Assembly: GCF_003435375.1 (NCBI RefSeq)
Contig: NZ_QWGL01000034.1
Span: 1 to 29,472, forward strand
DNA from: Clostridium sp. AM34-11AC
Lineage (GTDB): Bacteria; Bacillota; Clostridia; Lachnospirales; Lachnospiraceae
Direction: 5' to 3'
Length of the DNA: 29,472 nucleotides
Position numbers and translations under genes: made by a program. The notes under the pieces were generated by a model. That model saw only the letters and a program-made list of their open reading frames with translations. It made no database searches and was not told the DNA's origin. Positions 7,438-16,292 of this stretch are shown here, piece after piece; position 1 is the stretch's first letter, and every line of letters starts with the position of its first letter.

Positions 7438-8916
7438 TTACCCAATTTTCTTATCTTCCTGCACCGGCTCACAGGTAAGTCCGATGCCGAGCTTCTTAAA
7501 GACATTCTTATCCACATTGGACAGCATAACTGTTGTGTGTACCTGGCAACCGCGGAGCTTCGGGAGCTGTTCTAAAGCGATCCTTGCGTTCTCGTCGGTA
7601 GCAGCACAGGTGGAGAGGGCGATGAGCACCTCATCGGTGTGTAGTCTCGGGTTGCCGCTGCCGAGGTAACGGACCTTTAATTCCTGGATCGGAGCGATGG
7701 ACTCCGGGGAGATCAGGTCGATGGAGTGGTCGATTCCGCCCAGCTCCTTCACTGCGTTTAAGAGAACGGCAGCGGAAGCGCCGAGGAGCTCCTTTGTCTT
7801 ACCGAGAACGATCTTTCCGTCTGGGAGTTCCAGGGCAGCAGCCGGGGCATCTGTCTCTTTCGCAAGATTTACAGCGGCAGGAACAACAACGCGGTCCTTC
7901 GGGGAGATCTTTGCCTGCTTCATGATCAGTTCGATCTTGTATGCCTCGTTCTGGCAGGAATCATCTTTTACGACCTTCTCAAGAGCCTGGTAGTAGCGGC
8001 GGATGATCTCCTGGCAGGAAGCCTCGCGGCATGCCTCGTCATCGAAGATGCAGAGACCGGCCATGTTGACACCCATATCGGTCGGGGATTTGTACGGGCA
8101 TTTGCCGAAGATTCCCTCAAAGATGGCGCTGAGCACAGGATAGATTTCAACGTCGCGGTTGTAGTTGACGGTGGTCTTTCCGTAAGCCTCGAGATGGAAC
8201 GGGTCGATCATGTTCACATCGTTCAAGTCTGCAGTTGCGGCCTCGTAAGCTAAGTTTACCGGGTGCTTTAACGGCAGGTTCCAGATCGGGAATGTCTCGA
8301 ATTTCGCGTATCCGGCCTTTACGCCGCGCTTATTTTCGTGGTACAGCTGGGAAAGGCAGGTCGCCATCTTTCCGCTTCCCGGCCCCGGAGCTGTAACGAC
8401 AACGAGTGGACGTGTCGTCTCGATATAGTCATTCTTTCCGTAACCTTCATCGCTGACGATAAGCGGAATGTTGCTCGGATAGCCGTCGATCTCATAGTGG
8501 CGGTATACCTTAAGGCCAAGCTTCTCCAGCTTGTGTTTGAACTGCTGGATCGCCGGTGTGTCAACGTAGCGGGTAATTACGACACTGCTGACATAGAGTC
8601 CGCGGTCGGTGAATACATGGATCAGGCGCAGTACATCCAGATCGTATGTAATGCCCAGATCGTAGCGGACCTTGTTCTTTGTGATATCAGCGGCATTGAT
8701 GACGATGACGATCTCTGCCTGGTCAGCCAGCTGCATGAGCATGCGGAGCTTGCTGTCCGGCTCGAAGCCCGGAAGTACACGGGATGCATGGTAATCATCG
8801 TACAGCTTGCCGCCAAATTCCAGATATAATTTATCGCCGAATTTGCTGATCCTCTCGCGGATATGGTCAGACTGCATGGCGAGGTATTTGTCGTTGTCGA
8901 AACCCTGCTTGATCAT
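7438..8916 (-). CDS. DUF1846 (UPF0371) family protein
   Basis: This 492-residue cytosolic protein starts MIKQGFDNDKYLAMQSDHIR. It contains family-typical stretches such as LYLEFGGKLYDDYHASRVLPG, VTAPGPGSGKMATCLSQLYH (a glycine-rich loop resembling a nucleotide-binding loop) and HTTVMLSNVDKNVFKKLG at the C-terminus. Length agrees with the UPF0371/DUF1846 family, which is widespread in Firmicutes and actinobacteria; I know of no established biochemical role. A strong AGAGGAG site lies about nine bases before ATG 8916. The gene has its own promoter, a 150-base structured leader and a terminator, so it is a monocistronic unit, divergent from the next gene. Confidence 0.88.
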   Translation of the reverse strand: MIKQGFDNDKYLAMQSDHIRERISKFGDKLYLEFGGKLYDDYHASRVLPGFEPDSKLRMLMQLADQAEIVIVINAADITKNKVRYDLGITYDLDVLRLIHVFTDRGLYVSSVVITRYVDTPAIQQFKHKLEKLGLKVYRHYEIDGYPSNIPLIVSDEGYGKNDYIETTRPLVVVTAPGPGSGKMATCLSQLYHENKRGVKAGYAKFETFPIWNLPLKHPVNLAYEAATADLNDVNMIDPFHLEAYGKTTVNYNRDVEIYPVLSAIFEGIFGKCPYKSPTDMGVNMAGLCIFDDEACREASCQEIIRRYYQALEKVVKDDSCQNEAYKIELIMKQAKISPKDRVVVPAAVNLAKETDAPAAALELPDGKIVLGKTKELLGASAAVLLNAVKELGGIDHSIDLISPESIAPIQELKVRYLGSGNPRLHTDEVLIALSTCAATDENARIALEQLPKLRGCQVHTTVMLSNVDKNVFKKLGIGLTCEPVQEDKKIG

Positions 8917-9105
8917 TTGTTTTTCTCCTCTTAATAGTCATATTAAATGAAAATGAGCCGGTCTGGAGTTTCCAGGAAAGACATCCGGCTGAAACAGCTG
9001 TGGGGCAGACATCCGGATCATTTTCAAAAAGTTTTCGTACCTGCGGCTTTTGGCAGCCGTTCGTACCTATCTATCTATTATCCATCAAAAACCTCATTTT
9101 GAACA
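8917..9105 (-). promoter_or_regulatory. Promoter and structured leader of the DUF1846 gene
   Basis: On the minus strand TGTTCA (9100-9105) and GATAAT (9077-9082) with a 17-base spacer form a likely promoter, giving a leader of about 150 bases. The leader holds a long-range stem: bases 9013-9025 pair with 8949-8961 (GAAAATGA and CCGG blocks with one mismatch). It also contains two copies of CCGGATGTCT (starting at about 8984 and 9016) and two copies of GGTACGAA flanking a CGGCT/AGCCG hairpin. The closing stem ends shortly before the ribosome binding site. I do not recognise a known riboswitch class. Confidence 0.45.
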
Positions 9106-9212
9106 GTAGTTTTTTAATTTTTCTTTCCCAAATCCATATACTTATGATATTATGGTGGTAACTTGAGTTCTTATCTCCTGGCAGATGATGAAATAAACTG
9201 CAGGAAAACTTA

Positions 9213-9322
9213 ATGGCAGTAGTGACGGAGAAAAATCAGTATTCCCTGTTGACAAGGAATCAATAAATGTGCCAGTCTCCGTGAAATTACTGACTGTGGA
9301 TTGAAATAAAGGATGAGCGAAC
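9213..9322 (+). promoter_or_regulatory. Structured leader of the DUF4015 lipoprotein gene
   Basis: Nested pairing can be read in the 5' region: CAGTA (9217-9221) with TACTG (9288-9292), ACGGAGA (9225-9231) with TCTCCGT (9276-9282), and ATTCC (9241-9245) with GGAAT (9256-9260). The fold ends about 30 bases before the start codon and leaves the AAAGGA site (about 9306-9311) free. A TATGAT/TATTAT region at 9143-9153 could be the -10 box. Function unknown. The whole gap 8917-9322 between the divergent genes is filled by the two leaders and their promoters. Confidence 0.4.
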
Positions 9323-10666
9323 ATGAAAAAAATGCTATTTGCGTTCTCCATGGCGGGCCTGTTCCTGTTATCGGCATGCAGCAGACCTGCGGCGGAGGAG
9401 ACAGAGACAGCAGAGATGACAGCTGCGGCGGAGAGCACCCAGGAGACCAGCGGTGTCCTGGTGATCGAGGATGCCGGGGAAGATAAAAATAAGACGATCT
9501 CCGTGCGGATCGTTGACTCCTCGAACCCGGCGCTTCCGGGGCGCGAGGCGAAGAAGGTCCGCGGCATCTACATTACGGGGCCGGTGGCCGGAAATGAGGA
9601 AGTCTTAAACGGTGTTCTGGACGGGGCCCTGACTGCGGGAATCAACGCGGTGGTCATAGACTTTAAGGAGGATCAGGGACGGATCACATGTCCGGTGGAT
9701 GCGGCGACAGTGAACGAGATCGGTGCCAGTATCCCGTATGTACGGGACATGAAAAGCCTGATCGAGAGCCTCAAGAAGAAGGATCTCTATGTGATCGCGC
9801 GAGTCGCGGCCTTCAGGGATTCCTATCTCGCGGAGAAGAAACCGGAGTGGAGCCTGAAACTGCCGGACGGAAGCCTGTACCAGGACCGCCAGGGAATGTA
9901 CTGGGTGGATCCGTACCGCCAGGAGGTTTGGGATTATCTTCTGGAAGTCGGAACAGAGGCAAAAGATCTCGGCTTTGATGAGGTCCAGCTCGACTATCTG
10001 AGATTCCCGAACGAGGCGTCGGCAGGTCAGGTCGTCTACGACGAAGCAGTGATCCGGGGGCGTTCCAAGACGGATACGATCCTGGAGTGTACCAATTATT
10101 TATATGAAAATCTCGCGTCCCAGGGACTTTTCGTCTCTGCGGATGTGTTCGGCACGATCATCGGAAGCGGCGTGGATTCCACTGCCGTCGGACAGAATTA
10201 TACGGAGATGGCGAAGATTCTCGACTATATCTGCCCGATGATCTACCCGTCCCACTACAGCTCTGGAAACTTCGGGCTGGAACACCCGGATACGGAACCG
10301 TATAAAACGATCTTCGGGGCGCTTCAGAAGTCTGGAAAGGTCCTGCTGGATGCGTCTAGAGCCGACAACCATGAGAGCCGCCAGGCGATCGTCCGCCCGT
10401 GGCTTCAGGACTTCACAGCCACATATCTCGGGGAAGGAAATTATATCACCTACGGTGATGCTGAGGTCGCGGAGGAAGTCCGCGCCGTCCAGGATGCCGG
10501 ATATGAGGAGTGGATGCTGTGGAGCGCGGCGAATAAGTACCATTTAGAAGAACTTTCCGGGGACGGAAGCAGTGCAGCGGCAGCGGAAGTTTTGGGCGAA
10601 GGCGAAGCCAGTTCGGATGGTGGAGAAACATCTGCCGAGACAGAGCCCGAAACAGCTCAACAGTAA
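9323..10666 (+). CDS. Lipoprotein, putative glycoside hydrolase (DUF4015)
   Basis: The 447-residue protein begins with a lipoprotein signal peptide, MKKMLFAFSMAGLFLLSAC, with a lipobox LLSAC and lipidated Cys19. A Glu/Thr/Ala-rich linker of about 60 residues follows. The main domain (residues about 75-410) is a TIM-barrel-like DUF4015 domain, recognised from VRGIYITGP, AVVIDFKEDQG, YVIARVAAFRD, DEVQLDYLRFPNE, and ICPMIYPSHY. The Asp residues in DFKED and QLDYLRFP are candidates for catalytic acids by analogy with related barrels. An acidic, Ser/Ala-rich tail ends the protein. It is expected on the outer face of the membrane, acting on a wall or other polysaccharide; the substrate is unknown. 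The next gene follows immediately. Confidence 0.87.
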   Translation: MKKMLFAFSMAGLFLLSACSRPAAEETETAEMTAAAESTQETSGVLVIEDAGEDKNKTISVRIVDSSNPALPGREAKKVRGIYITGPVAGNEEVLNGVLDGALTAGINAVVIDFKEDQGRITCPVDAATVNEIGASIPYVRDMKSLIESLKKKDLYVIARVAAFRDSYLAEKKPEWSLKLPDGSLYQDRQGMYWVDPYRQEVWDYLLEVGTEAKDLGFDEVQLDYLRFPNEASAGQVVYDEAVIRGRSKTDTILECTNYLYENLASQGLFVSADVFGTIIGSGVDSTAVGQNYTEMAKILDYICPMIYPSHYSSGNFGLEHPDTEPYKTIFGALQKSGKVLLDASRADNHESRQAIVRPWLQDFTATYLGEGNYITYGDAEVAEEVRAVQDAGYEEWMLWSAANKYHLEELSGDGSSAAAAEVLGEGEASSDGGETSAETEPETAQQ

Positions 10667-10680
10667 AAATGGAGAACAAA

Positions 10681-11295
10681 ATGAATCAGATTCGTAAAAC
10701 ACCAGTGCCGGGAGAATTCTACCGGCACTTTAAAAATAAGTTATATCAGATCATCGCGGTTGCGACCCACTCAGAGACCGGGGAAGAAATGGTAGTCTAC
10801 CAGGCGCTCTACGGGGACTTCAAGATATGGGTGCGTCCGCTTGACATGTTTTTAGAGGAAGTCGACCGGGAGAAATACCCGGATGCGGTGCAGAAGTATC
10901 GGTTTGAGAGAGTACGGCTTGTAAAGCCACAGAATGCGGAAAATTCCGCTCAGAATGCAGCTCAGCCAGTGCGGCAGGCACCAGCAGAACAGAAGCCGTC
11001 GGCAGACAGCGACAGCAGCGCCAAAAACATCACCGCCCAGGCCCCGGATGAAGACCAGCCCGTCAACCAGGAGCTCCTGGACTTCTTCGATGCCATGGAC
11101 GAAAAAAACTATGATCTGATGCTGGAATGCCTGACAAAGCTCCAGACCCATGCAACCCAGAAAGAGCTGGATGATATCTGCATGGTCCTGGACATCCATC
11201 CGCCGGTGAGCTGCGATGATGTTGGATCCCAGATCATGTTCATCAAGCGCCACCTTGCGATGATCAGAAAGTTTGACGGGGAGAGATTGCGTTGA
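10681..11295 (+). CDS. DUF1653 domain protein with C-terminal extension
   Basis: The 204-residue protein has an N-terminal DUF1653 domain (residues about 8-65): [19 protein letters not shown], then [21 protein letters not shown] low-complexity Ala/Gln/Ser linker (about residues 80-125) leads to a helical C-terminal domain ([20 protein letters not shown]). DUF1653 is usually a stand-alone domain of about 70 residues, so the extension is a lineage-specific addition. ATG 10681 is preferred over ATG 10669, because the GGAG at 10671-10675 is then correctly placed. The gene follows the lipoprotein gene without a gap, and its stop overlaps the start of uvrC by four bases, suggesting an operon with translational coupling. 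The function is unknown. Confidence 0.82.
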   Translation: MNQIRKTPVPGEFYRHFKNKLYQIIAVATHSETGEEMVVYQALYGDFKIWVRPLDMFLEEVDREKYPDAVQKYRFERVRLVKPQNAENSAQNAAQPVRQAPAEQKPSADSDSSAKNITAQAPDEDQPVNQELLDFFDAMDEKNYDLMLECLTKLQTHATQKELDDICMVLDIHPPVSCDDVGSQIMFIKRHLAMIRKFDGERLR

Positions 11296-13214
11296 CAGAG
11301 AATGATACTCCTTTCAATATTGAAGAAGAATTAAAAAAACTCCCAGCATCGCCGGGAGTTTATCTCATGCATGATAAGCACGATGAGATCATATATGTAG
11401 GAAAAGCCATAAGCTTGAAGAACCGTGTGCGCCAGTATTTCCAGAGCAGCCGGAACAAGACGGCCAAGATCGAGAAGATGGTATCCAGGATCGCGAGATT
11501 CGAGTATATCATCACGGACTCCGAGCTGGAGGCCTTGGTTTTAGAGTGCAACCTCATCAAGGAACACCGCCCGCGGTACAACACGATGTTAAAGGATGAC
11601 AAGACATATCCCTACATCAAGGTCACTACGGACGAGCCGTTCCCGAGAGTCCTGTTCTCCAGAACCATGAAAAAGGACAAATGCCGGTATTTCGGACCAT
11701 ATACCAGCGCCGGAGCGGTGAAGGACACCATCGACCTGATCCACAAGCTCTGGAAGCTCCGGACATGCAGCAGGAATCTTCCGAAGGACATCGGAAAGGA
11801 ACGTCCGTGCCTGAACTACCACATCAAACAGTGCTCAGGGCCGTGCCAGGGCTATATTTCCGAGGTGGAATATAAGAAATCTGTCTCCGAGGTCATCGAA
11901 TTTCTGGACGGAAAGTACACTCCGGTGCTGACGATGCTGGAGGAAAAGATGATGGCGGCCTCCGACGCGATGGAGTACGAGCAGGCTATCGAGTACCGGG
12001 AACTCTTAAACAGCGTGAAGCAGGTCGCCCAGAAGCAGAAGATCACGAGCCATAGCATGGAAGACCGGGATGTGATTGCCATGGCGAGGGACGACGCGGA
12101 CGCTGTGGTGCAGGTATTCTTTGTCCGGGATGGAAAGATGATCGGCCGGGAACATTTCCGTGTCTCCGCATCCACGGCAGACAACAATTACCAGATCATC
12201 GGAAGCTTTGTAAAACAGTTCTACGCGGGAACTCCATTTATCCCGAGAGAGATATGGGTGCAGGAAAAATTTCCGGAGATGGATCTCATCGCAGAGTGGC
12301 TCACGAAACGCCGCGGTCAGGCGGTAAAATTCCTGATCCCGAAAAAAGGCCAGAAAGAGCGACTGGTGGAGCTTGCGCAGAAGAACGCGAAGCTTGTGCT
12401 TGACCAGGATAAGGATAAGATCAAGAGAGAAGAACTCCGGACCATCGGCGCCATGAACCAGGTGGGAGACTGGCTGGGGCTGGAAAAAGTCCGCAGGATG
12501 GAGGCCTACGATATCTCCAATATCAGCGGTTTCGAGTCCGTTGGTTCCATGGTAGTCTTCGAGGACGGACGTCCGAAGCGGAACGATTACCGGAAATTTA
12601 AAATAAAGACCGTCCAGGGACCCAACGATTACGCGTCCATGGAGGAGGTGCTGACCCGCCGGTTCACCCATGGCATGGAGGAGCTGGAAGAGGAGCGAAA
12701 GAACCAGGAAGACGGGGCGGAAGCACCGGATGGAAGCTTCGGAAGCTTTACGCGGTTCCCAGACCTGATCCTCATGGACGGCGGCCGCGGACAGGTGAAC
12801 ATCGCGCTGAGTGTGCTGAGCGAACTGAAGCTTAACATTCCGGTCTGCGGCATGGTAAAGGATGACAATCACCGGACCAGGGGACTCTACTATAATAATG
12901 TTGAGATCCCCATCGACCGCCATTCCGAGGGCTTCAAGCTTGTGACGAGGATCCAGGATGAGGCACACCGGTTCGCCATCGAGTACCACAGAAGTCTGCG
13001 AAGCAAGGCACAGGTACACTCAGTCCTCGACGATATCGAGGGCATCGGACCGGCGAGAAGAAAAGCATTGATGCGCCGGTTCAAGTCACTGGAGGCGGTG
13101 CGTGATGCAACCTTAGAGGAGCTTGAGAGCACGGAGGGCATGAATAAGCGGGCGGCGGAGAGCGTCTACGCCTATTTCCGCGAGAAGGACCGTGCGCCGG
13201 AGATCACGGAGTAA
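11292..13214 (+). CDS. uvrC: UvrABC excision nuclease subunit C
   Basis: The 640-residue protein starts at TTG 11292, eight bases after GGGGAG. It has the GIY-YIG nuclease domain ([20 protein letters not shown], residues about 15-95), the UVR UvrB-binding motif ([16 protein letters not shown], about 215-235), the RNase H-like endonuclease domain ([31 protein letters not shown]), and helix-hairpin-helix repeats at the C-terminus ([18 protein letters not shown]). UvrC makes both incisions around DNA lesions in nucleotide excision repair. Length and domains are complete. The TTG start overlaps the TGA of the DUF1653 gene (TTGA). Bases 13215-13347 after it show no gene and no clear terminator before the 133-bp foldback element. 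Confidence 0.97.
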   Translation: MTENDTPFNIEEELKKLPASPGVYLMHDKHDEIIYVGKAISLKNRVRQYFQSSRNKTAKIEKMVSRIARFEYIITDSELEALVLECNLIKEHRPRYNTMLKDDKTYPYIKVTTDEPFPRVLFSRTMKKDKCRYFGPYTSAGAVKDTIDLIHKLWKLRTCSRNLPKDIGKERPCLNYHIKQCSGPCQGYISEVEYKKSVSEVIEFLDGKYTPVLTMLEEKMMAASDAMEYEQAIEYRELLNSVKQVAQKQKITSHSMEDRDVIAMARDDADAVVQVFFVRDGKMIGREHFRVSASTADNNYQIIGSFVKQFYAGTPFIPREIWVQEKFPEMDLIAEWLTKRRGQAVKFLIPKKGQKERLVELAQKNAKLVLDQDKDKIKREELRTIGAMNQVGDWLGLEKVRRMEAYDISNISGFESVGSMVVFEDGRPKRNDYRKFKIKTVQGPNDYASMEEVLTRRFTHGMEELEEERKNQEDGAEAPDGSFGSFTRFPDLILMDGGRGQVNIALSVLSELKLNIPVCGMVKDDNHRTRGLYYNNVEIPIDRHSEGFKLVTRIQDEAHRFAIEYHRSLRSKAQVHSVLDDIEGIGPARRKALMRRFKSLEAVRDATLEELESTEGMNKRAAESVYAYFREKDRAPEITE

Positions 13215-13339
13215 ATGCACGGGATGAAGCAGGAAAATCTCGTGACATTCGGCCTGTGATATGATAGGATGGAGATAACTGTGCGCAGAGCTGTAAATTT
13301 ATATCAGAAGCGATGCCGACAGGATATAAGATAAAAAGA

Positions 13340-13488
13340 ACAGTATTGTAACTGTTCAGTAGGTCTGCGCACTTGCTGCGCTGACCGTAAGAAAACATAG
13401 GCTGGAGGGCAAAAATTCCATCAGCGAAGCTGATCTGGAATGGATTTTTGCGTGTAACTATGAAGGTACTGAATAGCTACACAGTATT
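13340..13488. mobile_element. 133-bp foldback (MITE-like) element, copy 1, with 8-bp target duplication
   Basis: The element is 13348-13480, exactly 133 bp. The ends are GTAACTGTTCAGTA and, inverted, GTAGCTATTCAGTA (12 of 14 match). It is flanked by the direct repeat ACAGTATT (13340-13347 and 13481-13488). Inside are two stable hairpins: GGTC-T-GCGCA with TGCGC-T-GACC (13362-13385), and GCAAAAAT with ATTTTTGC enclosing ATCAGC-GAA-GCTGAT (around 13409-13451). By hand, 24 of 133 positions differ from copy 2 near 21.2 kb, without gaps. GTAA termini and 8-bp duplications are hallmarks of the IS66 family. No coding capacity. The gap 13215-13577 holds this element and otherwise nothing I recognise, except the hprK ribosome binding site. 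Confidence 0.75.
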
Positions 13489-13577
13489 TTAAATCGATAG
13501 AATAGCTGCGAATTGTTCCGAAGAACTGCCGCCATGATTCGAGGCAGCGGCCAGATACAGGAAAGGAGAACTATGCC

Positions 13578-14507
13578 ATGTACGGAGTTACAATAGCTGA
13601 ATTAATAGAAAAAATGGATTTCAAAAACCTGACCCCGGAGCTGGACTGCGAGAAGATCGTTGTCTCCCACCCGGACGTGAACCGTCCGGCGCTTCAGCTC
13701 ACCGGATTCTACGCACATTTCGACAATGAGCGTGTACAGATGATCGGAAACGTGGAGATCGCGTACCTCTCCGGGCTCACAAGAGAGCGCCGGATCGCCA
13801 TGTATGACAAGCTGATCTCCAGCAAGATCCCATGTCTCGTGTTCTGCAGAAACCAGACACCGGAGCCGGAGGTCGCAGAACTCTGCAGTCATTACGGTGT
13901 TCCGTGCCTGCTCTCCGCGAAGCCGACATCCGATACCATGGCGGAAGTCATCCGCTGGCTGAAGGCAAAACTTGCCCCGTGCATCAGCATTCACGGCGTT
14001 CTCGTTGATGTGTTCGGCGAAGGCGTTCTGATCACAGGCGAGAGCGGAATCGGTAAGAGCGAGGCCGCCCTGGAGCTCATCAAGCGTGGACACCGTCTCG
14101 TAAGTGATGACGTTGTGGAGATCCGCAAGGTCAGCGATGAAACTCTCGTCGGTTCCGCCCCGGATATCACAAGATATCTCATCGAGGTGCGCGGGATCGG
14201 CATCATCGACGTGAAGACCCTGTTCGGTGTCGAGAGTGTAAAAGATACCCAGTCCATCGACATGGTCATCAAGCTCGAAGAGTGGGATAAGAATAAGGAA
14301 TACGACCGTCTCGGACTTGAGGACCAGTACACGGAGTTCCTTGGAAATAAAGTTGTCTGCCACAACATTCCGGTCCGTCCGGGACGTAATCTGGCAGTTA
14401 TCGTAGAGTCCGCGGCGGTCAACTACCGTCAGAAGAAGATGGGCTACAACGCGGCCCAGGAGCTCTACAACCGCGTGCAGGCGAATATCGCTAAAAGAGG
14501 CGAATAA
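13578..14507 (+). CDS. hprK: HPr kinase/phosphorylase
   Basis: The 309-residue protein has the two-domain layout of the family. The N-terminal domain is about residues 1-130. The catalytic domain contains ISIHGVLVDVFGEGVLITGE, the Walker A motif GESGIGKS (154-161) and the family signature IEVRGIGIIDVKTLFG. The enzyme phosphorylates HPr and Crh on Ser46 in response to fructose-1,6-bisphosphate and ATP, and removes the phosphate when phosphate is high; this controls carbon catabolite repression through CcpA. ATG 13578 is preceded by AAAGGAG. It heads a tight block with murB, rapZ, whiA and a Crh-like gene, a likely Ser46 substrate. Residue lengths and motifs look complete. Confidence 0.97.
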   Translation: MYGVTIAELIEKMDFKNLTPELDCEKIVVSHPDVNRPALQLTGFYAHFDNERVQMIGNVEIAYLSGLTRERRIAMYDKLISSKIPCLVFCRNQTPEPEVAELCSHYGVPCLLSAKPTSDTMAEVIRWLKAKLAPCISIHGVLVDVFGEGVLITGESGIGKSEAALELIKRGHRLVSDDVVEIRKVSDETLVGSAPDITRYLIEVRGIGIIDVKTLFGVESVKDTQSIDMVIKLEEWDKNKEYDRLGLEDQYTEFLGNKVVCHNIPVRPGRNLAVIVESAAVNYRQKKMGYNAAQELYNRVQANIAKRGE

Positions 14508-14522
14508 AAAGGAGAAACATTC

Positions 14523-15392
14523 ATGGAAACCAGAACAAATGAGCCGATGGCGCGGCACACATCATTCCGCGTCGGCGGCCCGGCAGACCGGTTCGTGATT
14601 CCGGAATCAGAGACAGAACTCCGCGAGGCGGTCCTGGACTGTAAAAAGTCAGGACAGCCCTGGTACATGATCGGCAACGGAAGCAATCTCCTCGTGGGAG
14701 ATAAAGGTTTCCGTGGCACGATCATCAGCACAGAGCGTCTCGCTGAATTAGAAGTTCAGAAAAACGAAAACATTATCATCGCCGGGGCAGGCGTGATGCT
14801 CTCAAAGCTTGCGAATACGGCGGCGAGAGAGGAGCTCACCGGCCTGGAGTTCGCAGCGGGAATCCCGGGAACCGTCGGCGGTGCGGTCATGATGAATGCG
14901 GGCGCTTACGGATCCGAGATGAAGAACGTACTCCTGTGGGCAGATGTGATGGACCAGGACGGAAATGTGAAGCTGATGAAAAACGAGGAGCTGGAGTTGG
15001 GATATAGAACGAGCTGTCTGGAGCGCCTGGGACTTTTCACAGTCCGCGCGGCATTCAAGCTGACACCTGGCGATCCGGAGGTGATCCGGTCGCAGATGGA
15101 AGAGCTGGCAAGAAAGAGAAAAGAGAAGCAGCCGTTAGAATACCCGAGCGCTGGAAGCACCTTCAAGCGCCCGGAAGGATATTTCGCCGGAAAACTGATC
15201 GAGGATGCCGGTTTAAAGGGATTTTCCGTCGGCGGAGCCGCGGTCTCCGAGAAACACGCCGGATTCGTGATCAATAAGGATCATGGAACGGCGGCGGATA
15301 TTTTGGGACTTTGCAATGAGGTAAAACGCCGGGTAAAGGAGAGTTCCGGGGTAGATCTCGAGCTGGAAGTAAAACTCTTAGGCGAATTTTAA
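14523..15392 (+). CDS. murB: UDP-N-acetylenolpyruvoylglucosamine reductase (MurB, type II)
   Basis: The 289-residue protein begins METRTNEPMARHTSFRVGGP, and shows the FAD-binding GNGSNLLVGDKGFRG and GLEFAAGIPGTVGGAVMMNA. The catalytic Ser lies in YPSAGSTFKRP and the final Glu in ELEVKLLGEF. MurB reduces UDP-GlcNAc-enolpyruvate to UDP-MurNAc, an early cytoplasmic step of peptidoglycan synthesis. The start lies close to the conserved MxRHTSFRxGGPAD segment, so the protein lacks the 15-20 residue N-terminal helix found in many homologues. AAGGAG nine bases before ATG 14523 supports this start. hprK ends 15 bases upstream and rapZ starts 28 bases downstream, so the genes are probably co-transcribed. 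Confidence 0.96.
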   Translation: METRTNEPMARHTSFRVGGPADRFVIPESETELREAVLDCKKSGQPWYMIGNGSNLLVGDKGFRGTIISTERLAELEVQKNENIIIAGAGVMLSKLANTAAREELTGLEFAAGIPGTVGGAVMMNAGAYGSEMKNVLLWADVMDQDGNVKLMKNEELELGYRTSCLERLGLFTVRAAFKLTPGDPEVIRSQMEELARKRKEKQPLEYPSAGSTFKRPEGYFAGKLIEDAGLKGFSVGGAAVSEKHAGFVINKDHGTAADILGLCNEVKRRVKESSGVDLELEVKLLGEF

Positions 15393-15420
15393 AGGTGCAC
15401 AATACAGGGAGGAATTCTCG

Positions 15421-16290
15421 TTGAGACTTGTAATTGTGACAGGCATGTCGGGCGCAGGAAAGACCACGGCATTAAAAACACTGGAAGACATGGGCTTCTA
15501 TTGTGCCGACAACCTGCCGGTCCTTTTAATTGAAAAATTTGCGGAGCTGGTCATGAACGGACAGAGCGAAAAGCAGGACATCGCCCTGGGTGTGGATGTC
15601 CGAAGCGGTGAGGAGCTGCCGTATCTGGAGATTATCATCCGGAAATGGAGAGAAAACAAATACCCGTTCTCGATCCTGTTCCTGGATTCCTCCGATGAAG
15701 TTCTTATCAAGCGCTTCAAGGAGACGAGACGCAGCCATCCGCTCTCAAGAAACGGCCGCGTGGAAAAGGGAATCGAGCTGGAGCGGGAGAAGCTCGCCTT
15801 CTTAAAAAAAGAGGCGGACCAGGTCATCGACACCAGCAGACTTCTGACAAAAGAACTGCGCCATGAGCTGGAAAATCTCTACAGCGAAGCGGATGGACGC
15901 AGCAGCATGTTCATCACAGTCGTGAGTTTCGGTTTCAAGTATGGGATCCCGGCGGATGCCGACCTGGTGTTTGACGTGCGATTCCTCCCGAATCCCTACT
16001 ATGTGGAGGAACTCCGGTTCCATACGGGAACGGAGCAGGCGGTACAGGACTATGTGATGCAGGGTGGTACCGGGGAAGAGTTCTTAAAGAAACTGAATGA
16101 TCTTCTGGAATTCGTGATTCCGAAATATGAACAGGAAGGAAAAACGCAGCTCGTGATCGCGATCGGATGTACCGGCGGACGCCATCGTTCGGTGACGATC
16201 GCAGGAGAAGTATTTAAGCGTCTGACGGAGTCCGGGCGGTACGAGATCCGGCTGGAACACAGGGACGCGGGGAAGGATGGAGGAAAGTAA
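15421..16290 (+). CDS. rapZ: RapZ/YvcJ family nucleotide-binding protein
   Basis: The 289-residue protein starts at TTG 15421, after GGGAGG. Residues 7-16 form the Walker A loop in VTGMSGAGKTTAL. The region FLPNPYYVEELRFHTG and the C-terminal IAIGCTGGRHRSVTIAGEVF are diagnostic of this family. In E. coli RapZ is an RNA-binding adaptor that controls GlmS through small RNA decay; in Bacillus YvcJ binds and hydrolyses nucleotides and its role is less clear. The gene lies in the conserved order rapZ-whiA-crh. In Bacillus subtilis yvcK (glmR) sits between rapZ and whiA; here the two are separated by two bases and yvcK is missing. Confidence 0.95.
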   Translation: MRLVIVTGMSGAGKTTALKTLEDMGFYCADNLPVLLIEKFAELVMNGQSEKQDIALGVDVRSGEELPYLEIIIRKWRENKYPFSILFLDSSDEVLIKRFKETRRSHPLSRNGRVEKGIELEREKLAFLKKEADQVIDTSRLLTKELRHELENLYSEADGRSSMFITVVSFGFKYGIPADADLVFDVRFLPNPYYVEELRFHTGTEQAVQDYVMQGGTGEEFLKKLNDLLEFVIPKYEQEGKTQLVIAIGCTGGRHRSVTIAGEVFKRLTESGRYEIRLEHRDAGKDGGK

Positions 16291-16292
16291 GT

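Noticed and set aside
12006..13019. 337-codon minus-strand open frame
   Set aside because: It lies opposite uvrC, is rich in His/Leu as expected for a reverse-complement shadow, and has no recognisable domain.
13204..13398. Small minus-strand frames beginning MFSYGQRS (also at 20978-21181)
   Set aside because: The two similar peptides come only from the shared foldback element on the reverse strand and lack ribosome binding sites; the similarity reflects the DNA repeat.
13602..14558. 318-codon minus-strand open frame
   Set aside because: Shadow of hprK; no motif and no ribosome binding site.
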